This document shows, piece after piece, positions 1 to 6,038 of a stretch of DNA of 20,860 nucleotides. Positions within the stretch are counted from its first letter, which is position 1; every line of letters begins with the position of its first letter. The position numbers and the translations under genes are program-made. The notes under the pieces are model-generated. The model had not been told where the DNA came from. It did no database searches and saw nothing but the letters and a program-made list of their open reading frames with translations. Source of the DNA: a virus; the IMG/VR virus record IMGVR_UViG_3300035182_000741, positions 1-20,860 of that record; one strand, written 5' to 3'.

Positions 1-80
1 TTGAAATCTGCCAGTTTATTCTCCTCCTCCTTCTGCTTTAACGCAGTAAGGGCTCGGATCAATTCGAGTTCGTTTCCCAT
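1..80 (-). CDS. Partial CDS, N-terminus of unknown helical protein
   Basis: An open frame starts at an ATG at 80 and runs leftward off the window edge with no stop, giving 26 complete residues. They begin MGNELELIRALTALKQ and continue very rich in Glu and Lys, which suggests an alpha-helical or coiled-coil N-terminus. I do not recognise a family. No strong Shine-Dalgarno site is visible. The frame is divergent from the small gene at 167. It has the same orientation as the small-terminase operon at 3249-4836, so the leftward unit may resume here, but that is inference. Confidence 0.45.
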   Translation of the reverse strand, partial: MGNELELIRALTALKQKEEENKLADF

Positions 81-95
81 CAGTTACATATTGTG

Positions 96-124
96 TTGCA
101 AATTGCATCCTGTCAACCTATACT
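96..124 (+). promoter_or_regulatory. Sigma-70-type promoter upstream of the 45-aa gene
   Basis: TTGCAA at 96-101 and TATACT at 119-124 are separated by 17 bp, close to the sigma-70 consensus. The predicted start near 131 leaves a short leader before the AAAGGAG ribosome binding site at 154-160 and the ATG at 167. With the strong terminator at 330-359 it would make a stand-alone transcript. Confidence 0.6.
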
Positions 125-166
125 CTCATTCGGGGACAACGATTCTTTTCTCTAAAGGAGAACTCA

Positions 167-304
167 ATGGCTGGTAACAAGAAAATGCAGGCCCAGAAGC
201 CCGCGACCGATAAGTCTGGGGCCAAATTCGACTTCCTGGCTCCTGCCGCTGCCGCTGGTGGCTACAACCAGGTGTCCGCTAATACGGACGGCAAGAAGAA
301 GTAA
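167..304 (+). CDS. Small Lys/Ala-rich protein (45 aa), unknown
   Basis: A 45-residue protein starts at an ATG seven bases after AAAGGAG. The N-terminal 20 residues are basic and Gln-rich (KKMQAQKPATDK). An Ala-rich turn follows (FLAPAAAAGGY), and the protein ends in a GKKK tail. There is no cysteine and no transmembrane segment. It has its own promoter (96-124) and intrinsic terminator (330-359), so it is an independent, probably well-expressed unit. The composition would suit a nucleic-acid-binding or structural accessory peptide, but no family is recognised and function is unassigned. Confidence 0.65.
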   Translation: MAGNKKMQAQKPATDKSGAKFDFLAPAAAAGGYNQVSANTDGKKK

Positions 305-329
305 GTCTCTAGCCTCAAGGGGCAGAGCC

Positions 330-359
330 GGGGGGTGGCAAAGTGCCGCCCCCCTTTTT
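330..359 (+). terminator. Rho-independent terminator after the 45-aa gene
   Basis: GGGGGGTGGCA at 330-340 pairs with TGCCGCCCCCC at 344-354 across an AAG loop. This gives an 11-bp stem with one G-T wobble, followed directly by TTTTT at 355-359. It lies 25 bp after the stop codon at 304. Confidence 0.9.
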
Positions 360-628
360 CTGTACCGGAGTATAAATTGAGAATGGAAATCATTTCTATC
401 GTGGGACCAATATTCAAGTGAAGTGGTCTGTGGTATGTGCCGAAACAAGGCAAAAGACACCATCTAGTGGCAGTGGTCTGTGCCAATATTGTTGTGGGAC
501 TTGACGTGGGTAAGAAAAGAAAAGAAAGTAAGCAAAGAAAAGAAAAGAAGGCTCATTAGAGGTAGTGATTCAAGTGAGGTACTGAATAAAGGTAGTACCT
601 TGAGATAGTACTTAAGGAGTAATCTGCC
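360..628. other. Gene-free stretch with repeats and a purine tract
   Basis: No credible gene is seen here. AGTGGTCTGTG occurs twice (about 422 and 472). A polypurine stretch from about 515 to 550 repeats AAGAAAAGAAAAGAA. An inverted repeat AGGTACT/AGTACCT at about 577-600 could form a 7-bp stem just before the ribosome binding site of the HNH gene. No clear promoter was found. Confidence 0.5.
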
Positions 629-1156
629 TTGCCGAAGAAGTTCCCACCAAACTCTCTAACCCAACCTGAGTGCATGAGGTTGATGTCAACTATCTACCGA
701 TCCCTAAAAGAGTCGGGTTGCAAATGGAAAAATGATCCGCGAACATTTGTCAAGACTAACCTATACTTCCTCGGGTTGACTCCCGAAGGAATCCCTAAAT
801 CGAAGAGCTTTAGCGTTTTTTGCAGGCTCCTCATGCCAATCGCCCAAAGACTGATCGAGAAGAAACCGATCTATCAAGAAAAGGCATCCCCAGGCTATAG
901 GATGCTAAAGGCTTACCTGCTTACAGACGAGGGGATCACCAAGTGGCGTCAGGTCAGATTTGAGGCGCTACGCCTTTCAAACGGAGCATGTTGCCTATGC
1001 GGAGCGAGGGCAAAAGACGGGGCAGTTCTCCATGTTGACCATATCAAGCCAAAAAGCCTCCACCCGGAACTAGCGTTTGATGCGGACAATTTACAGGTGC
1101 TATGCGCTGACTGTAATCTGGGCAAGGGGAACAGAAGCGATGACGACTTCAGATGA
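629..1156 (+). CDS. HNH endonuclease (175 aa)
   Basis: The C-terminal third carries a zinc-bound HNH nuclease core. C121-x2-C124 is followed by HVDH at 135-138 with the catalytic His, Asn154, and C159-x2-C162-N163 ending in GKGN. The N-terminal 110 residues are helical and not recognised. The TTG start at 629 is preferred because AAGGAG at 614-619 precedes it by nine bases; the alternative ATG at 674 lacks such a site. HNH proteins of this kind cut or nick DNA, and in many phages sit near the terminase and assist packaging, or act as homing nucleases. The small terminase lies 2 kb away on the opposite strand. The role here is inferred. Confidence 0.85.
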   Translation: MPKKFPPNSLTQPECMRLMSTIYRSLKESGCKWKNDPRTFVKTNLYFLGLTPEGIPKSKSFSVFCRLLMPIAQRLIEKKPIYQEKASPGYRMLKAYLLTDEGITKWRQVRFEALRLSNGACCLCGARAKDGAVLHVDHIKPKSLHPELAFDADNLQVLCADCNLGKGNRSDDDFR

Positions 1157-1334
1157 TTCAATGGACCTTCACCGCAACCTCGACCCACTGAAAAACCTGT
1201 CCTTCTTCAGCGACCAGTGCCATTGCTGCGGTCGCTGGCTGATCGGGGCCATTGAAGAGGAACGAGATACCAGTTGGGCAGCCTGCAAATGCGGTCATGT
1301 CTTTGAGTGCAAGAACAAGATCAAGTGGCACTGA
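1140..1334 (+). CDS. Small zinc-ribbon-like protein (64 aa)
   Basis: The ATG at 1140 overlaps the end of the HNH gene by 17 bp, so the two are probably translationally coupled. The protein has six cysteines in two clusters: C27, C29 and C30 (CHCCGRW), then C49, C51 and C57 (CKCGHVFEC). This looks like a zinc ribbon. The charged N-terminus has no membrane segment. An in-frame ATG at 1161 is an alternative start. Similar tiny zinc-ribbon proteins recur elsewhere in this window. Function unknown. Confidence 0.6.
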   Translation: MTTSDDSMDLHRNLDPLKNLSFFSDQCHCCGRWLIGAIEEERDTSWAACKCGHVFECKNKIKWH

Positions 1335-1342
1335 ACAAAAAC

Positions 1343-1370
1343 TTGCGCGTTTCTGAGATTGGCGTAAACT
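1343..1370 (+). promoter_or_regulatory. Promoter with embedded GTAAAC word
   Basis: TTGCGC at 1343-1348 and TAAACT at 1365-1370 are 16 bp apart. GTAAAC (1364-1369) overlaps the -10 element. The same TTGCGCGTTT start is seen in the promoter at 2152. It would drive the gene at 1392. Confidence 0.45.
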
Positions 1371-1391
1371 TGGATTGAGGAGCGGGAGACT

Positions 1392-1634
1392 ATGAACCCA
1401 AAATATGAACAGGACCATGGGACCGTGTTTACCGTAAGTTCGGTTGGTCAAATTGGAACCTTCAAAATTGCACCACCACCGAAAGCCGTGGGTCGGTGGG
1501 AGCATCGAACGGGATTTGAAGGATCTACAGGGGTAGCTAGCCTACAACTTTATATGTACCGAAAGCCTAGCTGGATCACACGATATTTGATGAAACACTT
1601 GATGGAAATTCACTGGGTTGATGCACAACCTTAA
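1392..1634 (+). CDS. Hypothetical protein (80 aa)
   Basis: An 80-residue protein starts at the ATG after AGGAGCGGGAG, the same Shine-Dalgarno block used by the next gene (AGGAGCGGGG). The first half is Gly/Pro-rich and probably beta. The C-terminus (KPSWITRYLMKHLMEIHWVD) is an amphipathic, basic-aromatic helix. There is no cysteine. A likely promoter with GTAAAC in its -10 lies just upstream. No family recognised. Confidence 0.55.
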   Translation: MNPKYEQDHGTVFTVSSVGQIGTFKIAPPPKAVGRWEHRTGFEGSTGVASLQLYMYRKPSWITRYLMKHLMEIHWVDAQP

Positions 1635-1664
1635 TCCCATAATAAATAGGAGCGGGGTCAATAG

Positions 1665-2003
1665 ATGGGGAGTAGTGGTCGGAAGAAGTTTTTTAATAAA
1701 AGGGAAATACTCTGGTACGAGCAGGGCGGCCTTTGTCATTTTTGTGGCAAAGAAATGATTTGGAGAGATTTTAGTGAAGAAGACAAAATGGGCCCAGACG
1801 ATGCCACAATAGACCACCTTGACGAAATGGGCCATCTAAACCGTGGAAAGGAACGCTCAACTAGAAGGCTCGTATTGTCGTGTTACAGGTGCAACCAAGC
1901 TCGCGGACTTGACTATTCTAGGAATAAACATGAATACTCCAGAATGTCTTTTTTTGAAGAGTTTAATCCAGTCGCTACAACATTCCTGACGGATGAACTA
2001 TGA
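1665..2003 (+). CDS. HNH endonuclease (112 aa)
   Basis: A compact HNH nuclease. C24-x2-C27 (CHFC) forms the first half of the zinc site. IDH at 49-51 supplies the catalytic His. C73-x2-C76-N77 (CYRCNQARG) completes the site. The ATG follows AGGAGCGGGG by six bases. It is unlike the HNH protein at 629 outside the core, so the pair is not a recent duplication. The AT-rich composition of this gene and its 3' flank (2004-2150) differs from the surrounding DNA and suggests separate acquisition, as for homing or packaging-associated HNH genes. Confidence 0.85.
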   Translation: MGSSGRKKFFNKREILWYEQGGLCHFCGKEMIWRDFSEEDKMGPDDATIDHLDEMGHLNRGKERSTRRLVLSCYRCNQARGLDYSRNKHEYSRMSFFEEFNPVATTFLTDEL

Positions 2004-2151
2004 AGCCTAGTTGCATTTAATAAATGAAATGACTAATATAATTAGTGCTTGCCGCGCTTGATATCAGCTGGTGAATATATATATGCAGTAAGTAATAAAA
2101 ACTGTTACCTTGTGCATATTAAGATGAACAAAAGAAAACTCACAAGTTCTC

Positions 2152-2179
2152 TTGCGCGTTTACCAGAAAAGCCTATATT
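2152..2179 (+). promoter_or_regulatory. Promoter with GTTTAC in the spacer
   Basis: TTGCGC at 2152-2157 and TATATT at 2174-2179 are 16 bp apart, with GTTTAC at 2158-2163 directly after the -35. The AT-rich DNA before it (2004-2150) contains the dyad ACTAAT-ATA-ATTAGT at about 2033-2047 and no gene. It should drive the genes from 2215 to 3239. Confidence 0.6.
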
Positions 2180-2214
2180 TTAGGTATTGCCCATTCCGGG
2201 CAGGAGGAGAACAG

Positions 2215-2388
2215 GTGGCTAAGGCGCGTTGGATTCGGACTGAGTGCGGTTGGGCTGGTAGGAAGGGGTTTATCATGCAGGCCCCTAAAGGGGAAACCTG
2301 CAAGTATGTGTATCAGACCTATGGTGGCGGGGAAAAACTTTACTCTGATCTGATCTCTGACTTGAAGAAGAACGCAGACCAGGAATAA
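2215..2388 (+). CDS. Hypothetical protein (57 aa)
   Basis: The GTG at 2215 is chosen because AGGAGGAG at 2202-2209 precedes it. The upstream in-frame TTG at 2152 falls in the promoter -35. The protein is small, basic at the N-terminus (AKARWIRTECGW) and helical at the C-terminus (DLISDLKKN), with two cysteines. It is the first gene of a short operon leading into the YqaJ-type nuclease. No family recognised. Confidence 0.55.
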   Translation: MAKARWIRTECGWAGRKGFIMQAPKGETCKYVYQTYGGGEKLYSDLISDLKKNADQE

Positions 2389-2409
2389 CGAATAAAATCT
2401 GGAGCATCC

Positions 2410-3030
2410 TTGACCAACGAAGAAAAAGCACAAGCTCACCAAGCCTGGCTTGAGTCTCGTAAGCTCGGTGTCTCCGGGTCTGATATTGCCTGCATCATGG
2501 GAGCCAACCCCTACAAGTCAGAGGACGCCCTTCTCCTCGACAAACTGGGGGTTGGCAAACCCTTCACTGGCAATGCAGCGACTAGGGCTGGTCAGCGTCT
2601 TGAGCCGATGGTGGCAGACTGGTATGCCAAACGGAATGAGAAGATTCTTATCAACGGGGCCTTTACCAAGTCAGCAGAAGATCCTAGGTTCATAGGAACC
2701 CCCGACTTTTTGACAGCATTTGGGGGAATTGACACCAAGACAGGGGCACAGCATACCTATCGTGCCGGATGCCCCAAGTATTACGAACTCCAGGTCCGGT
2801 GGTACAATATGCTCTGTGGCGGGGAGCATTGGGACATCGTGGTTTGCATCGTCCCTAAAGACCGGGCAGAGATTCCTCTTCAGGAGTCGGATGAGTTTTT
2901 GTATCAATGGGTCCAGAATCGTCCAGTTCTTGAATACCCGTTCTACCGGGATCTTCAGATTGAGAGAGAGATGAAAGAGGCCGCACTTCGGTTCCTAGAT
3001 AGGATTGAGATCCTTAGGAGAAAACGATGA
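2410..3030 (+). CDS. YqaJ/lambda-exonuclease-type recombination nuclease (206 aa)
   Basis: The N-terminus shows the YqaJ signature GVSGSDIACIMGANPYKS, followed by an aligned GNAATRAGQRLEP block with Glu65. The PD-(D/E)XK core reads TPDF (Asp99), then GIDTKTG (Asp108, Lys110), then ELQVRWYNM (Gln128). The usual EIKT or EVKT is DTKT here, a conservative change in an active-site acid. Such enzymes resect 5' ends at double-strand breaks and feed a RecT, Beta or Erf annealing protein. No annealase is evident in the window, although an SSB-like protein is encoded at 13515. The TTG start has GGAG five bases upstream. Confidence 0.8.
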   Translation: MTNEEKAQAHQAWLESRKLGVSGSDIACIMGANPYKSEDALLLDKLGVGKPFTGNAATRAGQRLEPMVADWYAKRNEKILINGAFTKSAEDPRFIGTPDFLTAFGGIDTKTGAQHTYRAGCPKYYELQVRWYNMLCGGEHWDIVVCIVPKDRAEIPLQESDEFLYQWVQNRPVLEYPFYRDLQIEREMKEAALRFLDRIEILRRKR

Positions 3031-3239
3031 AGATCCGTTTTTACTGCGATATTTTGGTGCCCTACTATCTCCCGAAAGGCCAGACACTCAACCTCTGCGC
3101 GACCACTATGCCCTACCAGGGGAAGGTTCCAGAGGGGTTTAAGCGGGTCTGCTTCGACGCTGACTTCCCGCCTGGGTTTATCACCGAGGGTATCCTAATC
3201 CCATCTACCCCTGCGGTCGAAGTCCCACCTGTAGATTGA
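3027..3239 (+). CDS. Hypothetical protein (70 aa)
   Basis: The ATG overlaps the stop of the nuclease gene (ATGA), implying translational coupling. The protein is beta-rich (MKIRFYCDILVPYYLPKG) with a Pro-rich C-terminus and three cysteines. No transmembrane segment. It is the last gene of the left rightward block and converges with the terminase operon; only nine bases separate the two stops and no terminator is visible. Function unknown. Confidence 0.6.
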   Translation: MKIRFYCDILVPYYLPKGQTLNLCATTMPYQGKVPEGFKRVCFDADFPPGFITEGILIPSTPAVEVPPVD

Positions 3240-3248
3240 TCTTATCCA

Positions 3249-3902
3249 CTAATCTTGCGTTGAGTTGGGAAGTTCCGGTAACTCAATCGGAGCAGCGTCT
3301 AGCATTTGAGTAGCTACACTACTTAAGGATGGGTCAGCCTCAATCATGCGTTTGACCTGCGCCCTAAGTTGCTCCGTGGACATGTTGGCAAATTCATCCT
3401 TTTGCTCAATGACCTGCTTGTCCTGGAACCTCTTATTCCCTCTAGCCGCAGCGCGGAGAAGCACATCTACCTTGAGCTTATCAGCCTGGACATTCTCTCG
3501 GTCTGTATTGATCCCAATATCTAGTGCTTTTTCACCTAGTTTATGGGCTCGGATTTCCTCAGCGCGGTCATAGTCCCGCAAGAACTCGGGATGGTTGTCA
3601 AACCAACTATAGACCTCCTGCATGGTAGGCATACCGCGTTGGTCACAAAGCTCGGGGAGCGAAGTCCCGGACGCTACAAGCGCATTAATGTAAACCATCA
3701 TCTTCTGACGGTTGAGGATCTTCCCATCCACGATCCATTCCTGCTTGTAGTCCATCTTCCTCAACTCCTTCATCCTTCTGTTGTAAAGCTCCAGACGTTC
3801 CTTGGCCTTCCTATCCCCGAACTGAGCGGCCAGACGAAGTTCGTAAGACTCCTTCAACTGCTTGGCAGATACCTTGAATCTGTAAGGCTTTTTATTCGCC
3901 AT
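3249..3902 (-). CDS. terS: Phage terminase small subunit, Sf6/G1P-like (217 aa)
   Basis: The central part (about 80-125) matches the helix-turn-helix region of Sf6-type small terminases: SLPELCDQRGMPTMQEVYSW, then HPEFLRDYDRAEEIRAHKLGE. The LKVDVLLRAAARGNKRFQDK segment follows, corresponding to the K-x-D-x-R-K-W...KYGDK region of the family. The small subunit binds the packaging site and hands DNA to the large ATPase subunit. The N-terminal 60 residues are highly charged helix and longer than usual. The ATG at 3902 overlaps the upstream gene by 11 bp; its Shine-Dalgarno site is weak. No large terminase lies next to it: the next DNA holds convergent rightward genes. Confidence 0.75.
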   Translation of the reverse strand: MANKKPYRFKVSAKQLKESYELRLAAQFGDRKAKERLELYNRRMKELRKMDYKQEWIVDGKILNRQKMMVYINALVASGTSLPELCDQRGMPTMQEVYSWFDNHPEFLRDYDRAEEIRAHKLGEKALDIGINTDRENVQADKLKVDVLLRAAARGNKRFQDKQVIEQKDEFANMSTEQLRAQVKRMIEADPSLSSVATQMLDAAPIELPELPNSTQD

Positions 3903-4077
3903 TTTTTGTGCCAGGTCCGTGATGAATGCGGTCGAGATCATCAAGTGTTGGCAGATCACCGCTAGATCGCCATTCAATGTAGTCCAGATCCTTCTCGAAG
4001 ATCCAGACCTCGCCAGCAATGGGGTCATTTCGCATATAGACAAACCGGTAAGGCCCTACCCAGTAATTGATTCTCAT
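3892..4077 (-). CDS. Hypothetical protein (61 aa)
   Basis: Starts at the ATG at 4077 inside an ATGA overlap with the preceding gene, after CTGGAG. The sequence begins MRINYWVGPYRFVYMRND, aromatic and probably beta-stranded, then is acidic (EKDLDYIEW). It overlaps the terminase start by 11 bp, so translation may be coupled. No family recognised. Its position in the packaging operon is the only functional hint. Confidence 0.55.
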   Translation of the reverse strand: MRINYWVGPYRFVYMRNDPIAGEVWIFEKDLDYIEWRSSGDLPTLDDLDRIHHGPGTKNGE

Positions 4078-4316
4078 TGTTTACTCCAGATTCCAGAAGA
4101 CTTGTCGCGGAATGCGGTTGAAATCGCAGCAGCCAGGCTATCCAGGATTCTTTCTCTCTCGTGCGGGGATTCGATCATAGTGAAGTAGTCATCATAGGAC
4201 ATGGTGACATAAACACCCTCGTTACCCTTTACAAAGAGGATGGTCCGGCCTGCTTTCCCATCCCGAACATCCTGGATTCGGAACCCGTAGAAGTTATCCC
4301 CCTTGTCGAGAATCAT
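4074..4316 (-). CDS. Hypothetical protein (80 aa)
   Basis: The ATG at 4316 is preferred over the farther upstream in-frame start because AAGGAGGAGGA lies directly before it and it forms an ATGA overlap with the HTH gene. The protein reads as beta-strand (YGFRIQDV, RTILFVKGNEGVYVTMSYDD) followed by a helix (ERERILDSLAAAISTAF). No membrane segment or cysteine. No family recognised. Confidence 0.6.
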   Translation of the reverse strand: MILDKGDNFYGFRIQDVRDGKAGRTILFVKGNEGVYVTMSYDDYFTMIESPHERERILDSLAAAISTAFRDKSSGIWSKQ

Positions 4317-4513
4317 TCCTCCTCCTTGTCGCGGGCCCGCAGCGCAAGGGTCTCTTTGACCCAATACAGGGGAACACCGGGCTTCCCCTTCTCATCCCGG
4401 TCACAAGGGATGGATTTACGCAAGCACCGCTGATAGATATTTTGCCTCGTTGATCCCAACTTGCGGGCCACCTCCGCAAAGGAAAGATGTGTAGACCAGA
4501 ACTCATCAACCAT
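4313..4513 (-). CDS. Small helix-turn-helix DNA-binding protein (66 aa)
   Basis: Residues 12-36 (FAEVARKLGSTRQNIYQRCL) form a clear helix-turn-helix with the A-x3-G turn. The following KGKPGVPLYWV resembles the wing seen in MerR/excisionase-like or terminase-associated HTH proteins. It sits in the small-terminase operon, so it could help recognise the packaging site or regulate the operon. The ATG at 4513 follows AGGA; a TTG at 4519 is possible but is too close to that site. Function beyond DNA binding is inference. Confidence 0.65.
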   Translation of the reverse strand: MVDEFWSTHLSFAEVARKLGSTRQNIYQRCLRKSIPCDRDEKGKPGVPLYWVKETLALRARDKEEE

Positions 4514-4515
4514 AA

Positions 4516-4836
4516 TCAAATCCTATCGATTAGAAAAATCACGAGTTTACGAAGATCATTAAGATGGCTGACGGTAGCATCAAACAATTCTTTACTCACA
4601 CCACCCGTTGCGCCTGTTGGCTTAATACCGAACTCCCACAACATGTCGGCAAGGGCTTGCAGGTCATCTTTCTCGACACCGAAGCCGCAGTTATCTGGTA
4701 GCTTTGTGCTTGGGTCATATTCCTCAAACGACACAACCCCAATCTTACTCACCCGGCCATTTACCTTTTGGGCGAATCGGAACCTACTCCCGTAACTATC
4801 GGGATCGGGAAGAACTTGGAAAACCATGTTGCTCAT
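4516..4836 (-). CDS. Hypothetical protein (106 aa), first gene of the leftward operon
   Basis: The ATG at 4836 has GGAGG seven bases upstream. The in-frame ATG at 4848 would lie at the predicted transcription start and is less likely. The N-terminal half is beta-rich (VFQVLPDPDSYGSRFRFAQ). The C-terminal half is helical (DDLQALADMLWEFG, then LFDATVSHLNDLRKLVIFLI). There are no metal ligands. It is separated from the next gene by only a few bases. No family recognised. Confidence 0.6.
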   Translation of the reverse strand: MSNMVFQVLPDPDSYGSRFRFAQKVNGRVSKIGVVSFEEYDPSTKLPDNCGFGVEKDDLQALADMLWEFGIKPTGATGGVSKELFDATVSHLNDLRKLVIFLIDRI

Positions 4837-4853
4837 GTAAACCTCCATACTGA

Positions 4854-4881
4854 ATTATACGTAAACCCGTAAACCTGTCAA
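4854..4881 (-). promoter_or_regulatory. Consensus promoter of the terminase operon, with tandem GTTTACG in the spacer
   Basis: On the minus strand TTGACA (4881-4876) and TATAAT (4859-4854), both perfect, are 16 bp apart. The spacer contains GTTTAC twice (4874-4869 and 4866-4861), and a third copy lies between the ribosome binding site and ATG (4842-4837). The copies look like operator sites, which would let a repressor silence this strong promoter. Confidence 0.85.
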
Positions 4882-4935
4882 CTGCCCGGACCATTCAAAC
4901 TGCACCCATGTCCACGATTCATGAACAGTAAATAA

Positions 4936-5020
4936 CCCCTACGGGGAAACAACCCCCTTCGGGGAAATACCTCCCCACTCGGGAGAACAATCCCGAACAG
5001 GAAGAACGCCCCCTTGCGGG
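4936..5020 (+). repeat. Array of four small GC hairpins with A-rich linkers
   Basis: CCC-TACG-GGG (4937-4946), CCC-TTCG-GGG (4955-4964), CTCCC...GGGAG (4971-4985) and CCC-TTGC-GGG (about 5011-5020) follow one another with short linkers such as AAACAA and AAATAC. The first two carry UNCG-type tetraloops closed by C-G, which are unusually stable in RNA. Read on the plus strand this would be a beads-on-a-string RNA. No promoter for it is clear. Confidence 0.6.
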
Positions 5021-5309
5021 AACCCAAAACCTCAGACAAGAGCAAACGCAACACCAGTGCGGTTCTCCGCTCCCCCAGACTTGAAACCCGTAAACCCAAG
5101 TCCAATTCTTCCCCACGTCAGTGTGACTTATTAACATAAGCCCCCCATCGTCATCCACCCTCCCTCGCTCATACTGCTATAATTATTATATTACTCACCA
5201 TTATACTCTACATAGACTTACGAGGTAGTCTTACCCCCGGCGTAGAGGAGACCACCCTCTGCAACTGCATTATGCTTATTCCATTATAAATCTGTTATTG
5301 CAATATGTT

Positions 5310-5385
5310 GATGTAAACTCATCCGAGAAATCGGTCCGTGTACTGAACGAGGTGTAAACTCACCTGAGAAAATGGTTCGTGTACT
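5310..5385 (+). repeat. Two 35-nt direct repeats with a covarying stem
   Basis: Copies at 5310-5344 and 5351-5385 match at 29 of 35 positions with a 41-bp period. Each starts with a stem around TAAACT: GATG/CATC in copy 1 and GGTG/CACC in copy 2, so two differences compensate each other. Copy 1 then forms CCGA-GAAA-TCGG, a GNRA hairpin, which is weakened in copy 2. Each also contains GTAAAC. Confidence 0.65.
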
Positions 5386-5771
5386 TGTCGGAGTGCTTTC
5401 GCCCGCCGCCGCCTGATTCCGCTGGTCCCATCCCGGGGGGCCTGGTGAGGGTTGTCCTGCTGGCTCAGGCTAGTGGATCGGCATCTGGCGCGGATCTATG
5501 GCATACTCCCAGGCATACAGCCAGCATATATGCGGGCCTATGATACTAGCATTGCGTTATATTTAATATTTGCGCGGGGGCAGGCGGTGAGCCCGTAGCA
5601 CCCTCGCCCAGTTTGCGGGGCGAATTCCTGTAGCTGTGAATCCGCGTTTATTGGGAAAGGGGGAGTGGAGTGTGGGAATTTGCACTATTCTCGGGAAACA
5701 GCATCATTAAACTGCATCCCACGGCCAGCCACTCAGCGCCTGGGTCTCTCCTTTATCTGTTGTCTGATACC

Positions 5772-5787
5772 ATCTGGCCCGCGATTT
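5772..5787 (+). repeat. Copy of a dispersed repeat containing TGGCCCGCGA
   Basis: TCTGGCCCGCGATTTG here resembles the 23-nt repeats at 6551-6573 and 7111-7133, which read TCTGGCCCGCGACTTG and CCTGGCCCGCGACTTG in the corresponding part. All three copies are intergenic. Confidence 0.4.
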
Positions 5788-5809
5788 GGTTCTGCCGGTC
5801 CGAAGTCTG

Positions 5810-5856
5810 TGACGTAACACGTCAGTTTACGGTGACGCGGGTGACGCAACACGTCA
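5810..5856. promoter_or_regulatory. Paired TGACG(T/C)-AAC-ACGTCA dyads, probable operators
   Basis: TGACGT-AAC-ACGTCA at 5810-5824 is a perfect 6-bp dyad. TGACGC-AAC-ACGTCA at 5842-5856 repeats it 32 bp downstream, about three helical turns. A further half-site TGACGC lies between them at 5833-5838. This spacing on one DNA face is typical of cooperative repressor binding. The binding protein is unknown. Confidence 0.55.
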
Positions 5857-5927
5857 GTCTATCTATTAGGGTAGTTCAATCTGTATTCCAGCCAGGGAAT
5901 AATAAAACATTAGACTTAGGTACTCTG

Positions 5928-5956
5928 CAACATGCGATCTGCAACATGTTGTTTTT
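5928..5956 (+). terminator. Terminator-like hairpin before the rightward gene run
   Basis: CAACATG (5928-5934) pairs with CATGTTG (5945-5951) around a 10-nt loop, followed by TTTTT (5952-5956). CTGCAACATG itself occurs twice within it. The stem is not GC-rich, so strength is moderate. As no gene precedes it, it would end a noncoding transcript. Confidence 0.45.
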
Positions 5957-6038
5957 CGCATCGCGTTCTAGGCTCTGATATGGGCAGAATGGCCAGTCTT
6001 ATTAGTGTCCCGCAAATTGGTACGGTCTCTGCTTCCAT

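Larger units (their letters stand above)
4882..6038. other. Large gene-free regulatory region between divergent units
   Basis: About 1.15 kb shows no frame with a believable start, ribosome binding site and protein-like composition. It contains a tandem array of small hairpins (4936-5020), a dyad GACTTG...CAAGTC around GTAAAC (about 5083-5104), an AT-rich stretch (5125-5310), a 35-nt repeat pair (5310-5385), GC-rich potentially structured DNA (5395-5640), paired TGACG dyads (5810-5856) and a terminator-like hairpin (5928-5956). It separates the leftward terminase operon from the long rightward gene run, where a phage control region, origin or noncoding RNA locus would be expected. Confidence 0.6.

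Noticed and set aside
2011-2042. Promoter TTGCAT...TATAAT
   Set aside because: The -10 is perfect but the spacing is 20 bp and no start or gene follows directly; the promoter at 2152 explains the downstream gene better.
3249-4043. Longer 264-aa version of the small terminase
   Set aside because: The extra N-terminus overlaps the upstream gene almost completely and lacks a ribosome binding site; the ATG at 3902 fits the coupled operon.
4878-5158. Minus-strand open frames of 75 and 79 aa across the hairpin array
   Set aside because: Their residues are Cys/Gly/Phe/Arg-rich reflections of the hairpin repeats, no ribosome binding site is near, and they overlap each other in different frames.
5310-5385. 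CRISPR-like repeats
   Set aside because: Only two copies, separated by six bases with no true spacers, and no cas genes.
5395-5640. tRNA or tmRNA in the GC-rich part of the gap
   Set aside because: No T-loop consensus or acceptor pairing could be found by eye.
5670-5978. Plus-strand frame of 102 aa starting with GTG
   Set aside because: It has a purine-rich stretch upstream but protein composition is not convincing, and it runs through the TGACG dyads and the terminator-like hairpin.
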